Origin: Leeia speluncae
GTDB taxonomy: Bacteria; Pseudomonadota; Gammaproteobacteria; Burkholderiales; Leeiaceae
Direction: 5' to 3'
Length of the DNA stretch: 64,000 nt
NCBI RefSeq assembly: GCF_020564625.1
Contig: NZ_JAJBZT010000003.1
Location: 356,326 to 420,325 of the forward strand
Positions 35,232 through 44,362 of this stretch are shown here, piece after piece. Positions within the stretch are counted from its first letter, which is position 1, and every line of letters begins with the position of its first letter. The position numbers and the translations under genes were made by a program. The notes beneath the pieces are model-generated. The model worked only from the letters and a program-made list of their open reading frames with translations. It had not been told where the DNA came from and did no database searches.

Positions 35232-37469
35232 TCAATTACCTGCTTTTTCTAACTCCTGACTTGTTTGGAAGCCAGAAATTTTTTCTCTTAATACAGACAA
35301 TGGATTGGAGCCAACACGCGCTAGATCGTTCATTTCTAGCTGAATATAGAAAGCATTATTACGCTGGCTACTACTTGTCACATACCGCTGAGCCACCAGT
35401 CTTAGCGCCCAACATCCTGCGTTATATTCTAATCCGCCCAAAACCTCTAGTGGTTTACGGTCTTTTACAGAGTAATTCCACCGTCCGACCGCATACCAAC
35501 CATTTCCAAGCGGCCATTGGCCAGAGATATCAAACTGTTTGAAATGATCACTTTCACTACTTGGCGTAATGTCGTATCGATAGCCTAGGTTAATCACTTT
35601 TCCTGGCGCTGGACGATACTGCAAATCCAAACTCGCTTTTTGCGTCTTTAGTTTTTCAGGATTGACTTGCCAAGCAAGTGAGCCATGCCACTTATCCGAC
35701 AATTGCGCATCGACACCCGCCAAAACATCTGAACTACGTTCGGTGATCGGTACATTGTCTAATGTTACACGCTGAGTTTTACGGAAATAGTAGCGCTGAC
35801 CAATCGCAAATCGAGCAGTTTCTTCACCAGATAGCGGATCAATCAATCGCGAGGTAACTGCGGCAGTTAATTGATTCGCCTCATTGATCCGATCGCTACC
35901 GGTGTAGCGATTTTCAGAAAATAGCTGACTAAAGCTAAAGTCAGCTTCTGCCGTATCAAAGTTTGGCAAATTTGACTGATCACGATAAGGAATGTTGACG
36001 TAAAAAAGCCTTGGCTCGAGCGTTTGAGTACTTGTACGTCCAAACCAGTTGGCTTCACGCTCAAAGTAGAGCCCACTATCCAAGCTCAGAATAGGCACAG
36101 TACGGGTGGCGTTTGAAATACCTAGCGTATTATTGTCAGACGACAAGCTATATCGTGTCGCATGAACGGCCACTTTTGGCGTGAAATAGGCATATTGTGA
36201 TGAAATAGGAATCGACAGGGATGGGTTCACCACTAGTCGACGGCCATTCACTTTTGTTGGGTGTGAGAACGCTGTAAAGTCCGCTGCCAAATTGAAATCG
36301 GTAACGCCAACATCTGGCTTATACCAATTCAATGATAGCTGCGGCATTTTGGCGTAAGGAGGATCGATACTATTTTCATCATCCTGCAATGTTTGATACT
36401 TCAGCGTCCGTGCGGTTAACGTCAGACCGTTTTCACTTTTTGTAATCCACATCTCACGAGGCAAGTTCGTGGTAGAAGTAACGGACAATTTATCACTTAA
36501 GTCATCGAAATATTTTCGGTCTGACACTTTTTCGGCATTAATACCAAACTGCCAGCCATTGATACTTTGTAAATGATTAAATTTAAAACCGTATCTATTC
36601 CGATCGACCTCTTTGTCATTTGCCAAGTATTCGGCGCGTACCACACCAGAATAGCTAGGCTCTAGATATCGAAACTCACCTTGAAGCTGTAGTCCACGCT
36701 TTGTAATTAGCCGAGGAGTAATCGTTGCATCTCGGTTTGGCGCGATATTCCAATAATAAGGAACTGCTAGCTCTGCACCGGTGGTATTTGACGTTCTAAA
36801 TGAAGGCGTTAGCCATCCCGATTTACGACTGCCATCTAAGGTAAAGTCCATCCATGGGAAGTAAAAGATCGGCGCGCCTTTAAAATACATTTGCGCATGC
36901 GTACCTTCACCAACGTTACGAGTGTAATCGAGAGACAGGCTCGACATTTTGACATACCAATCCGAATCAGGATTAATACAAGTCGAATAGGTAGCGTTTT
37001 GGAATCGATATAAATCCTTACCTTCGAAGTAAAGATTATCGGCCTTTCCTTTTGCCCCTCGGCTAGCTAACTCGTACTCAGGGGACTCGAAGACGCCCTC
37101 ACCTGTTGCCTGATTTAAGCGAAAGGCAGGACCAGACATCGTGTCGCCATGCTGCTCGAACACCACATTGCCTTTTGCATTCAGGTCATTCCCATTGTCT
37201 TTGACAGACAGCCAATCGGCCTTTAAAACTTGGTCGCCTCGATAGACTTCGACCTTACCTTCTGCTTCAAGATCGTTATTACCAGAACCTTGCAGCTTAT
37301 CAGCATTAACAAAAGTGGGGGCTTCTTCATTTTTCTGACTAGTCGATAATGAAGGGCTCAAAGATAACGCATCGATGTCTACAAGTTCTTGCTGTAGTTC
37401 ATCATCGGCCCACACTGGTAGGCTAAATGCAGTCAAAATGGCGAGAGTAAGTGGTTTTAGTTGCGGCAT
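35232..37469 (-). CDS. lptD: LPS-assembly outer-membrane protein LptD
   Basis: LptD (with LptE) inserts lipopolysaccharide into the outer leaflet. The 745-residue protein has a signal peptide (about 1-21, cut near PVWADD), an OstA-like jellyroll domain (about 55-190, GKVEVYRGDQVLKADWLSV) and a long beta-barrel. Only two cysteines remain, Cys164 in the N-terminal domain and Cys686 near the C-terminus, instead of the four of E. coli, so a single interdomain disulfide is expected. ATG 37469 is preferred over a GTG three codons earlier. First gene of the surA-pdxA-rsmA-ruvA run and divergent from amgK. Confidence 0.95.
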   Translation of the reverse strand: MPQLKPLTLAILTAFSLPVWADDELQQELVDIDALSLSPSLSTSQKNEEAPTFVNADKLQGSGNNDLEAEGKVEVYRGDQVLKADWLSVKDNGNDLNAKGNVVFEQHGDTMSGPAFRLNQATGEGVFESPEYELASRGAKGKADNLYFEGKDLYRFQNATYSTCINPDSDWYVKMSSLSLDYTRNVGEGTHAQMYFKGAPIFYFPWMDFTLDGSRKSGWLTPSFRTSNTTGAELAVPYYWNIAPNRDATITPRLITKRGLQLQGEFRYLEPSYSGVVRAEYLANDKEVDRNRYGFKFNHLQSINGWQFGINAEKVSDRKYFDDLSDKLSVTSTTNLPREMWITKSENGLTLTARTLKYQTLQDDENSIDPPYAKMPQLSLNWYKPDVGVTDFNLAADFTAFSHPTKVNGRRLVVNPSLSIPISSQYAYFTPKVAVHATRYSLSSDNNTLGISNATRTVPILSLDSGLYFEREANWFGRTSTQTLEPRLFYVNIPYRDQSNLPNFDTAEADFSFSQLFSENRYTGSDRINEANQLTAAVTSRLIDPLSGEETARFAIGQRYYFRKTQRVTLDNVPITERSSDVLAGVDAQLSDKWHGSLAWQVNPEKLKTQKASLDLQYRPAPGKVINLGYRYDITPSSESDHFKQFDISGQWPLGNGWYAVGRWNYSVKDRKPLEVLGGLEYNAGCWALRLVAQRYVTSSSQRNNAFYIQLEMNDLARVGSNPLSVLREKISGFQTSQELEKAGN

Positions 37470-37556
37470 TGAAAACACAGTTGCGGCAAAATGTTAGAAT
37501 CTCGCAACTTTACCATGTTTAACTCAAAGCCAACACCGGCAGGCAGACAAAATACC

Positions 37557-38567
37557 ATGACAGACGCAAGTAATTTGCAAAGAGAAGCGGCTTTAAAAAC
37601 CTGGATCGATCAATACTACCCAGAAAGTAGCCAGACCTTAGCACCCGCATCTGCAGATGCTAGCTTTCGTAGCTATTATCGAATTCAAACGCCAAATGGC
37701 TCCAAGATTGTAATGGATGCACCGCCAGCATTAGAAAACAGCACCCCATTTGTAGAAATTGGGCGTCAACTAGCCGCTAGTGATGTACTCGTTCCACACA
37801 TAGAACAAGTCGACTTAGCGCAAGGCTTTATGCTGCTAAGCGATCTGGGCAACACTCATTACCAAGACATATTATCTTCTGAAAGTGCGCGAGTACTGTA
37901 TGAAGATGCTTGGAATGCACTCATTAAGATGCAAAAACTAGATGCATCTCAACTGCCAAAATTTTCGCCATCGCATATGGCGATGGAAATGGATTTATTT
38001 GATGAGTGGTTTGTGGGCGTTCATTTAAAAGCCACGCTGACAGTTCGTCACCGCCAATGGTTAAAAGAAGTCAAATTGGCTTTAATTAATAATCTATCGA
38101 ATCAACCGCAAGTCTTTATGCACAGAGATTTCCATTGCCGTAATCTCATGTTTGCGGCGAATAACAATCCTGCAGTTATCGACTTTCAAGGCGCAATGGA
38201 AGGCCCTATCAGTTACGATTTGGCATCACTGCTGAAAGATGCTTATATTGACTGGTCAGAAGAAGAATTGCTCGACTGGACGATTCGTTATTGGGCATCT
38301 GCTCGTAAGGCTGGCTTACCACTTTCAAGCGACTTTGATAGCTTCTATCAAGACTTTGAATGGGCAGGCGTCCAGCGCCATTTAAAAGTGGTAGGCATTT
38401 TTGCTCGTCTTGCTCACAGAGATAACAAACCAAACTATTTAAACGACCTACCACGCGTACTGAATTATCTGGAGAAAACAACTCGCCGTTACAGAGCACT
38501 CGCACCGATTGCAAAAATCTTAGATGATTTGCAAGATAAATCTGTACAAGTTGGATATACATTTTAA
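37557..38567 (+). CDS. amgK: N-acetylmuramate/N-acetylglucosamine kinase (AmgK)
   Basis: AmgK phosphorylates the anomeric carbon of cell-wall sugars in the recycling route that by-passes MurA, first described in Pseudomonas. The 336-residue protein is an aminoglycoside phosphotransferase-fold kinase: the phosphate-loop region SFRSYYRIQ, the Brenner-type motif MHRDFHCRNLM and VIDFQGAMEGP. The function is inferred from the kinase fold and from its coupling to murU (stop and start overlap, TAATG). ATG 37557 gives the usual length; longer in-frame starts at 37491 and 37515 lie in the region shared with the lptD promoter. Confidence 0.9.
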   Translation: MTDASNLQREAALKTWIDQYYPESSQTLAPASADASFRSYYRIQTPNGSKIVMDAPPALENSTPFVEIGRQLAASDVLVPHIEQVDLAQGFMLLSDLGNTHYQDILSSESARVLYEDAWNALIKMQKLDASQLPKFSPSHMAMEMDLFDEWFVGVHLKATLTVRHRQWLKEVKLALINNLSNQPQVFMHRDFHCRNLMFAANNNPAVIDFQGAMEGPISYDLASLLKDAYIDWSEEELLDWTIRYWASARKAGLPLSSDFDSFYQDFEWAGVQRHLKVVGIFARLAHRDNKPNYLNDLPRVLNYLEKTTRRYRALAPIAKILDDLQDKSVQVGYTF

Positions 38568-39292
38568 TGAATAGCACCATCTCAGCGGCAATGATTTTAG
38601 CAGCGGGGCGCGGAGAACGGATGCGCCCGTTAACGGACCATACGCCAAAACCCCTATTACAAGTAGGTAGCCAACCGCTTATCGGCTGGCATCTAAAACA
38701 CATTCGCCAGACAGGTATTCGATCTGTCGTCATTAATCATGCGCATTTGGGCGAGAAAATTGAAGACTCGCTCAAATCAGGCGAAGCCTTCGATGTAAAG
38801 ATTCGATACTCCGCAGAAGGGACTGCATTGGAAACGGCCGGAGGGATCTCCAAAGCGCTGCCTTTTCTAAGTCCAGACTTTTCCAGCCCCTTCTTGGTCG
38901 TGAATGGTGATGTGCTAGCCGACTTGCCTCTTCAGGATATGCTACTCCGTGCATCAGAAGCCTTTACTCAAGGCGCTTTCGCCTATTTGGTGCTCGTCCC
39001 CAACCCAGCGCATAACCCCAATGGTGACTTTTCACTGGCGGAAAACAAAGTTGGCAATGATGAAGCCAACCGCCTGACTTTTTCTGGTATTGGGGTATAT
39101 CACCCTGCTCTATTTAAAGAGGTAGAAGTCAATCAACCAGCCAAACTTGGCCCGCTTTTAAAATCCGCAGCGAAGGCTGGAGGGGTATTTGGTGAGCGTT
39201 TTGATGGGACATGGATTGATGTAGGCACCCCTAGCCGTCTAGAAGATGCAAGGAACTGGGTCAGCCAGAATTGGGACGCCACATGCAAGTAA
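38567..39292 (+). CDS. murU: N-acetylmuramate alpha-1-phosphate uridylyltransferase (MurU)
   Basis: MurU converts MurNAc-1-phosphate to UDP-MurNAc, completing the AmgK/MurU recycling branch. The 241-residue nucleotidyltransferase has the signature [35 protein letters not shown] (metal-binding Asp) and the C-terminal [14 protein letters not shown]. It starts on the last base of the amgK stop codon and overlaps ruvC by 10 bases at its 3' end. This gene order, divergent from lptD, is the one reported for Pseudomonas, apart from ruvC. Confidence 0.92.
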   Translation: MNSTISAAMILAAGRGERMRPLTDHTPKPLLQVGSQPLIGWHLKHIRQTGIRSVVINHAHLGEKIEDSLKSGEAFDVKIRYSAEGTALETAGGISKALPFLSPDFSSPFLVVNGDVLADLPLQDMLLRASEAFTQGAFAYLVLVPNPAHNPNGDFSLAENKVGNDEANRLTFSGIGVYHPALFKEVEVNQPAKLGPLLKSAAKAGGVFGERFDGTWIDVGTPSRLEDARNWVSQNWDATCK

Positions 39293-39807
39293 AGCGCATT
39301 TTGGGGATTGACCCAGGCTTAAGAGTCACCGGCTTTGGATTAATAGATCAGGCGGGACAGCAATTCGCTTATGTTCAGAGCGGCTGTATTAAAAGTGGTG
39401 AAGGCGAATTACCACAAAGGTTAAAAGTGATTTTCGATAGCATCGGCGAAATCATTAATACATATAAACCTGACCTAGCGGTGATTGAAAAAGTATTTGT
39501 GAACGTCAATCCACAATCTACGCTGCTATTAGGGCAAGCCCGTGGTGCCGCGATTAGTGCCATGGTTGCTAGGGATATCCCCGTTGCAGAATATACGGCA
39601 TTACAAATTAAACAAGCGGTGGTTGGCAATGGTCATGCGGCAAAAGAGCAAGTGCAAGAAATGGTGAAACGCCTGCTGCAGTTACCTGCCGTACCGCAAG
39701 CGGATGCAGCTGATGCACTCGCTGCCGCCATTTGCCATGCTCACGGTGGCCACTTAGGTAAATTTGCCACTAGTGGCTATCGGGTCAAGCATGGTCGCTT
39801 AGTTTAA
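39283..39807 (+). CDS. ruvC: crossover junction endodeoxyribonuclease RuvC
   Basis: RuvC cleaves Holliday junctions. The 174-residue protein carries the acidic active site: Asp in [14 protein letters not shown], Glu in [14 protein letters not shown], and the Asp pair in [19 protein letters not shown] 39283 is inside the murU 3' end and gives the usual [12 protein letters not shown] start; an in-frame TTG lies 12 bases upstream. ruvA is about 7 kb away on the other strand, so the common ruvC-ruvA-ruvB operon is split. Confidence 0.96.
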   Translation: MQVKRILGIDPGLRVTGFGLIDQAGQQFAYVQSGCIKSGEGELPQRLKVIFDSIGEIINTYKPDLAVIEKVFVNVNPQSTLLLGQARGAAISAMVARDIPVAEYTALQIKQAVVGNGHAAKEQVQEMVKRLLQLPAVPQADAADALAAAICHAHGGHLGKFATSGYRVKHGRLV

Positions 39808-39821
39808 GCGAGGGATTATTT

Positions 39822-40322
39822 TTAGAAGATACCGGCAGCTAAACCTTCTGCAAATAATTGACCAACATTACGTGCATCTTCCAATTGATGAGGGGATAAC
39901 GTTTTTTTAGCCAGTAGGTCATCTACAGATGAAATACCTTGCTTAACCAAGTGGATTGGCGCAATCCACTTTACCCGCCATCCGGTAAGAATTTTTTCCA
40001 TCTGTTTGACCGTCATCGCACCATCATTTCCAGCCACCACAACAGCTAGTGTTGCTTTACCTTGCATGCGTTCGATTAGTGGGTAATACGCACGGTCAAA
40101 GAACAATTTCATGCCCCCAGACATAGACCCTAGCAACTCTGGACATGCAAAGACCACCCCATCCGCAGTTGGCAAACGCATCCAATCCACTTCATTGGCT
40201 TTAATGACATTCACCCACACCTTGTCACAGGCACTTGCTCCCCCTTTAAATGCATGCACCCAGCTTTCTGTTGCACCGGTGTTCGAGTCATAGACAATCC
40301 ATAATTGGCGACTAGGCATCAT
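39822..40322 (-). CDS. flavodoxin/NADPH-dependent FMN reductase-like protein
   Basis: The 166-residue protein begins with IVYDSNTGATESWVHAF, the flavodoxin-type phosphate loop (SNTGATE). It has VVFACPELLGSMSGGMKLFFDRAYYPL, typical of the flavodoxin and NADPH:FMN reductase folds where aromatic residues flank FMN. The remaining Cys/Trp pattern does not single out WrbA or another named member. Its start overlaps the upstream EVE-domain gene stop by four bases (ATGA), so the two are translated from one transcript. The redox partner is unknown. Confidence 0.78.
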   Translation of the reverse strand: MMPSRQLWIVYDSNTGATESWVHAFKGGASACDKVWVNVIKANEVDWMRLPTADGVVFACPELLGSMSGGMKLFFDRAYYPLIERMQGKATLAVVVAGNDGAMTVKQMEKILTGWRVKWIAPIHLVKQGISSVDDLLAKKTLSPHQLEDARNVGQLFAEGLAAGIF

Positions 40323-40792
40323 GCCCCCGCTGAAAAGCCAATTTTTTCAGCAATATACTGCCAGTCAATTTCGCTGACTGGTGTAATGGATAAACGATTG
40401 CCTCTTTTTAACACCAACATGTCAGATAAGAGAGGGTCTTCTTTCATTTTCGAAAGCGATAAAAACGTTGTTTTGGAAACAAACTGCACATCTACATGCA
40501 CCCAACGCGGATTCTCCTGCGTTGATTTCGGGTCGTAGTATTTAGAAGTCACGTCAAATTGCGTGGCATCTGGGTAGGCTGTTGAACTCACTTTCGCTAT
40601 GCCAGCGATGCCAGGCTCTTCACAGCTGGAATGATAAAACAAGACCAAATCACCCACTTGCATTTGATCTCTCATGAAATTCCTAGCCTGATAGTTTCTT
40701 ACGCCAAACCAAGGAAATGCAGCCTGTGGCGAAGCTGCTAAATGATCAATGCCGACTTCATCGGGCTCTGATTTCATCAACCAATACTTCAT
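40319..40792 (-). CDS. EVE domain-containing protein
   Basis: The 157-residue protein is a single EVE (PUA-like) domain: the start MKYWLMKSEPDEVGIDHL, WFGVRNYQARNFMRDQMQVGDLVLFYHSS, GIAGIAKV and SKYYDPKS. EVE domains bind modified bases in nucleic acids (family knowledge); the role of this stand-alone protein is unknown. ATG 40792 fits the usual family N-terminus; an ATG at 40816 is also in frame. Two bases separate GGAAG from the chosen start. It is followed by the flavodoxin-like gene. Confidence 0.88.
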   Translation of the reverse strand: MKYWLMKSEPDEVGIDHLAASPQAAFPWFGVRNYQARNFMRDQMQVGDLVLFYHSSCEEPGIAGIAKVSSTAYPDATQFDVTSKYYDPKSTQENPRWVHVDVQFVSKTTFLSLSKMKEDPLLSDMLVLKRGNRLSITPVSEIDWQYIAEKIGFSAGA

Positions 40793-41135
40793 CTTCCATT
40801 TGCTCTTTGAATTCATACCAATTCATTATGAAGAATTTAATCAAAATTTCACAGTCAAACGATCTACTAGTAAAGAAGCCACATTCCTTGAATCCACAGA
40901 TTGAGTTAAGATATCAGCAAGATGAAAAAGTGAAATCCATTCACAAAATGGTCTACGGTCAAATTGCCGTTAATTTTTTCGTCAGCGAGATTGGCTAACT
41001 CGGCGTTATGGCTAAGACAGCACAAAAAATAATGAGAAAAGTTGGACGCAGTTAGATAGGCATTGCAGCAATCATCGCAATTCGTCATTACGTAGAGATT
41101 CCCCGCTAGGGAAAATCTAAGCAACCGAGGTATTC
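40793..41135. other. intergenic region upstream of pssA
   Basis: This 343-base gap lies between the EVE gene and pssA. It holds one short plus-strand frame (40828-40998, described separately) and otherwise no repeat, hairpin with a T-run or recognisable RNA. The pssA promoter must lie in it, but I cannot place it with confidence. Confidence 0.5.
40828..40998 (+). CDS. 56-residue hypothetical frame
   Basis: A 56-codon frame starts at ATG 40828. The product is hydrophilic in its first half (KNLIKISQSND, LRYQQDEKVKS) and ends VYGQIAVNFFVSEIG. No ribosome binding site is evident and no family is recognised. It could be a real small protein, a decayed gene fragment or chance; the surrounding 343-base gap contains no better gene. 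Confidence 0.2.
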   Translation: MKNLIKISQSNDLLVKKPHSLNPQIELRYQQDEKVKSIHKMVYGQIAVNFFVSEIG

Positions 41136-41900
41136 ATGTCAGATAATCATCCGGCAAAAACGCCGTTGAATGAGCGCATTCGCAAACAAGGGATCTATTT
41201 ACTCCCGAACTCATTCACTACCGCAGCATTATTTGGTGGTTTTTACGCAATTGTTCAAGCGATGAATGGCAAATTTGAACATGCTGCTATCGCGATTTTT
41301 ATTTCAATGGTTTTAGATGGACTAGACGGTAGAGTCGCCCGTCTTACTCATACACAAAGTGATTTTGGCGGCGAATATGACTCCCTGTCCGACATGGTGT
41401 CATTTGGTGTTGCACCTGCACTAGTGATGTATCAGTGGGCGCTACAGCCGCTACATAAAATTGGCTGGATGGTCGCGTTTATTTATGCCGTTTGCGCGGC
41501 ATTGCGTTTAGCCCGTTTTAATACACAAATTGGTATTGCGGATAAGCGCTGGTTTACAGGCTTGCCAAGCCCTGCTGCTGCTGCATTAGTCGCTGGCGCG
41601 GTTTGGATTTCGAATGACCTAGCCTTATCACCGGCTGAATATCCTGCACTACGATGGGTTGCATTAGTGTTTACACTATTTGCTGGCATTACGATGGTGA
41701 CAAATGTCCGTTTCTGGAGCTTTAAAGAGCTAGGAATGCGTAAGAGCGTGCCTTTTTTTGCACTACTCATTTTAGTAGGGATTATTCTATTCCTTGTATC
41801 GTATCCACCAGGCGTCTTGTTTGGTATGTTTGTCATTTACTCACTTTCGGGCTACGTGATTACCGCTTGGTTATGGTTAAAGAACCGTAAGCAACAATAA
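41136..41900 (+). CDS. pssA: CDP-diacylglycerol-serine O-phosphatidyltransferase
   Basis: PssA makes phosphatidylserine from CDP-diacylglycerol and serine, the committed step to phosphatidylethanolamine. The 254-residue membrane protein has the CDP-alcohol phosphotransferase motif: DGLDGRVAR, then SDFGGEYDSLSDMVSFG, with the required aspartates in order. About eight membrane segments follow. It is of the integral-membrane type, unlike E. coli PssA. ATG 41136 has GAGG six bases upstream, and a terminator follows the gene. Confidence 0.93.
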   Translation: MSDNHPAKTPLNERIRKQGIYLLPNSFTTAALFGGFYAIVQAMNGKFEHAAIAIFISMVLDGLDGRVARLTHTQSDFGGEYDSLSDMVSFGVAPALVMYQWALQPLHKIGWMVAFIYAVCAALRLARFNTQIGIADKRWFTGLPSPAAAALVAGAVWISNDLALSPAEYPALRWVALVFTLFAGITMVTNVRFWSFKELGMRKSVPFFALLILVGIILFLVSYPPGVLFGMFVIYSLSGYVITAWLWLKNRKQQ

Positions 41901-41920
41901 GCCAATTGATGTAATGAAAC

Positions 41921-41957
41921 AAAAAGCATGAAATCCATGTCGGTTTCATGCTTTTTT
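41921..41957 (+). terminator. Rho-independent terminator after pssA
   Basis: AAAAAGCATGAAA (41921-41933) pairs with TTTCATGCTTTTT (41944-41956) around a 10-base loop, and the T-run continues to 41957. It lies 20 bases after the stop codon. Confidence 0.85.
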
Positions 41958-42043
41958 GTTTTAGGTGCTTGCAAAGAAACTGCACCTCTATAAAAATTAG
42001 TTGATATTCTTCACCAAACCGAAATAAAGCAACTCCTTCTATT

Positions 42044-43213
42044 ATGGCTACTATCAATAAAGAAAATTACTCAGCGTCACTCTCTGAAGAGCGACAAAGA
42101 GTCGCCTCGAAGACCACGTGGATTAGTGTCATTATCAATCTGGTACTAACCATCCTTCAGGTTGGAGTTGGCTTTTTTGCCAAATCACAAGCCTTGATTG
42201 CAGATGGTTTACATTCCCTATCAGATTTGGTGGCAGATTTTGTTGTTCTATTTGCTAACAAACATAGCCACCAAGCACCTGATGAAGACCATCATTATGG
42301 ACATGCGAGATATGAAACCGTTGCATCACTTTGGCTAGGTGTCATCTTATTGGTGGTAGGTATTGGGATGCTCTGGCGCGCAGGCGAAAAACTTGCGATG
42401 CCATCTACCGCACAGAGTGTCCATGCGGCCGCACTTTGGGTAGCATGTTTTACGCTCGTGGCAAAAGAAGGCTTGTTTAGGTACATGCTGAAAGAAGCAG
42501 AAAGGGTTAAATCCTCTATGCTAGTTGCCAATGCCTGGCACGCCCGTTCAGATGCAGCATCATCATTAGTAGTTGCATTAGGTATTGGTGGTAATTTATT
42601 AGGCTACACCTTCTTAGATGCACTTGCTGCGGCCATTGTTGGCTTTATGGTGGCACATATGGGCTGGAAATTTGGCTGGGAAGCACTTCAAGACCTCAGT
42701 GATGCGGCGCCTGATGCGGAAGTGGTAAAAGCCATTGAGAAAAGCCTTGAACATACAGCGGGGGTAAGAGGTGTTCATGAGTTAAGAACGCGAAAAATGG
42801 GCGATATGGTGTTAGTGGACGCTCACGTGTTGGTCAACCCGACAATTAGTGTGTCTGAAGGTCATTTCATTGCAGAGCAGGCACGACGCAATGTGCTATC
42901 CAATGCGACTGTGTTAGACGTACTGGTGCACGTTGACCCAGAAGATGATTTAGATGCCCGTAAAAGTGCAGGACTACCAGATCGCCAACGTGTGGTCGCG
43001 ACCTTATTGCCACACCTACCCACCAATCAACTACGCGAAGAGCAACTAGTCTTGCATTACTTAGATGGCCAAATCGAAATGGATTTGTTTATTGAAGCGA
43101 AAGACCAGTTTACAGAGGAAGAGGTTCAACAATTAACCACCGCGCTTGCCCTGCTCACAAAAACGACCGCACACATCCGAGACATTCGTATTCATCACGC
43201 AGTGCATTCCTAA
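42044..43213 (+). CDS. cation diffusion facilitator (CDF) metal efflux transporter
   Basis: The 389-residue protein has about six membrane segments (residues 25-220). Metal-site residues lie in ADGLHSLSDLVADF and in the later WHARSDAASSLVV, both matching the CDF signature, and an HSHQAPDEDHHYGHAR loop follows. The C-terminal cytosolic domain continues past the usual FieF length (about 300 residues) by roughly 85 residues that look like a second regulatory module. Expected substrates are Zn2+, Fe2+ or Mn2+; the sequence does not decide which. It starts with ATG after pssA's terminator. Confidence 0.9.
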   Translation: MATINKENYSASLSEERQRVASKTTWISVIINLVLTILQVGVGFFAKSQALIADGLHSLSDLVADFVVLFANKHSHQAPDEDHHYGHARYETVASLWLGVILLVVGIGMLWRAGEKLAMPSTAQSVHAAALWVACFTLVAKEGLFRYMLKEAERVKSSMLVANAWHARSDAASSLVVALGIGGNLLGYTFLDALAAAIVGFMVAHMGWKFGWEALQDLSDAAPDAEVVKAIEKSLEHTAGVRGVHELRTRKMGDMVLVDAHVLVNPTISVSEGHFIAEQARRNVLSNATVLDVLVHVDPEDDLDARKSAGLPDRQRVVATLLPHLPTNQLREEQLVLHYLDGQIEMDLFIEAKDQFTEEEVQQLTTALALLTKTTAHIRDIRIHHAVHS

Positions 43214-43224
43214 AAGGTAATCCA

Positions 43225-43845
43225 ATGCCAGATATTTGGATGTTTTTAGTTAGTGCAGCCATTGTGACCATCGCACCAGGTCCAGATAATCTCTATGTGT
43301 TAACGAGAGGTATTAGCCAAGGAAAAAAAGCAGCGATTGCGGCAGCACTTGGCTTTGCTACAGGTTGCTTATGGCACACATTGCTAGCGGCAATCGGCGT
43401 TGCTGCGCTGATTAAGCAATCCGAGATGGCATTTAATCTGATTAAATTCGCCGGTGCAGGTTATTTATGTTATATCGGCTTTCGGGCTTTAACTGGTAAG
43501 AGCCAAATTAGTCTGAACAAAGATGGGGCCCAATTAGCCATGTGGCCGATATTTAAGCAAAGCATTATTGCCAATATGCTGAATCCGAAAGTGACCTTGT
43601 TTTTTATTGCCTTTCTACCGCAGTTTGTCAACGTATCTCAAGGCAATGTACCTGTTCAGCTTAGTATTTTGGGCTTGCTATTCATGCTCCAAACCGCGGT
43701 AATATTTGGCCTAGTAGGGCTTTGCGCCGGCCGTTTGGGCAGTTACTTGCAAAAATCACCTAAAATTGCAGGCCAACTCGATAAATTTGCCGGTTGTACC
43801 TTTATTGGTCTAGGCATTCGCGTTGCATTGCAAACGCAAAAGTAA
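43225..43845 (+). CDS. LysE/RhtB-family amino-acid exporter
   Basis: The 206-residue polytopic protein starts with the family segment IVTIAPGPDNLYVLTRGISQGKKAA and has GYLCYIGFRAL, NPKVTLFFIAFLPQFV and a final membrane helix. It is a RhtB-type exporter of amino acids such as homoserine, threonine or lysine; the substrate is not clear. It lies 11 bases after the CDF gene and nine bases before a GNAT gene, so the three may form an operon. Confidence 0.9.
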   Translation: MPDIWMFLVSAAIVTIAPGPDNLYVLTRGISQGKKAAIAAALGFATGCLWHTLLAAIGVAALIKQSEMAFNLIKFAGAGYLCYIGFRALTGKSQISLNKDGAQLAMWPIFKQSIIANMLNPKVTLFFIAFLPQFVNVSQGNVPVQLSILGLLFMLQTAVIFGLVGLCAGRLGSYLQKSPKIAGQLDKFAGCTFIGLGIRVALQTQK

Positions 43846-43854
43846 TTTTTAGAC

Positions 43855-44334
43855 ATGTTCGAGTGGGCTAGTTATCACGATTCGCAGGCTGAGGCTTGTT
43901 GGCAATTGCTACATGCGTCTGTACAGGCCATCCCCTTATCCTTTTACACCCTCGCGCAAAAAGAGGCATGGAGCCCCGCGAATGCACCGGCAAACTGGGC
44001 TGCACGGCTAATTACTACCCAGCCCACGTTATTATTTTCTTCAAACTCATCAGAAAAACAGTTGATTGGTTTTGCCGAACTCATCCCGGCATCAAGTTAT
44101 CTAGATTGTTTTTATATTCACCCTGATTGGCAAGGATATGGCGCGGGGAAGTTTTTATATCAGCAGATCGAGCAACAAGCAAAAAGCCATCAGCTTCCCT
44201 ATCTAGCCGTTGATGTCTCGCTCAATGCCATCCCCTTCTTTCTGAGACAAGGGTTTATTGAAATCCATCAACAAGCGAATCAAAGAGACGACATCACGCT
44301 TTACAATGTACGAATGGTAAAATCACTGGTCTGA
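43855..44334 (+). CDS. GNAT-family N-acetyltransferase
   Basis: The 159-residue protein has the GNAT core: IGFAELIPASSYLDCFYIHPDWQGYGAGKFLYQQIEQQAK, in which the acetyl-CoA loop is QGYGAGK, followed by LPYLAVDVSLNAIPFFLRQGF. The N-terminal half is a shorter, less conserved substrate region. Substrate is unknown. It begins nine bases after lysE and may be co-transcribed with the metal transporter and exporter. Confidence 0.85.
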   Translation: MFEWASYHDSQAEACWQLLHASVQAIPLSFYTLAQKEAWSPANAPANWAARLITTQPTLLFSSNSSEKQLIGFAELIPASSYLDCFYIHPDWQGYGAGKFLYQQIEQQAKSHQLPYLAVDVSLNAIPFFLRQGFIEIHQQANQRDDITLYNVRMVKSLV

Positions 44335-44362
44335 CATCTTTTTGTCATCCTTCCCAAGCAAA

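Noticed and set aside
38209..38733. 174-codon frame antisense to amgK-murU
   Set aside because: It spans the junction of two clear plus-strand genes with strong motifs; the composition is that of a shadow frame.
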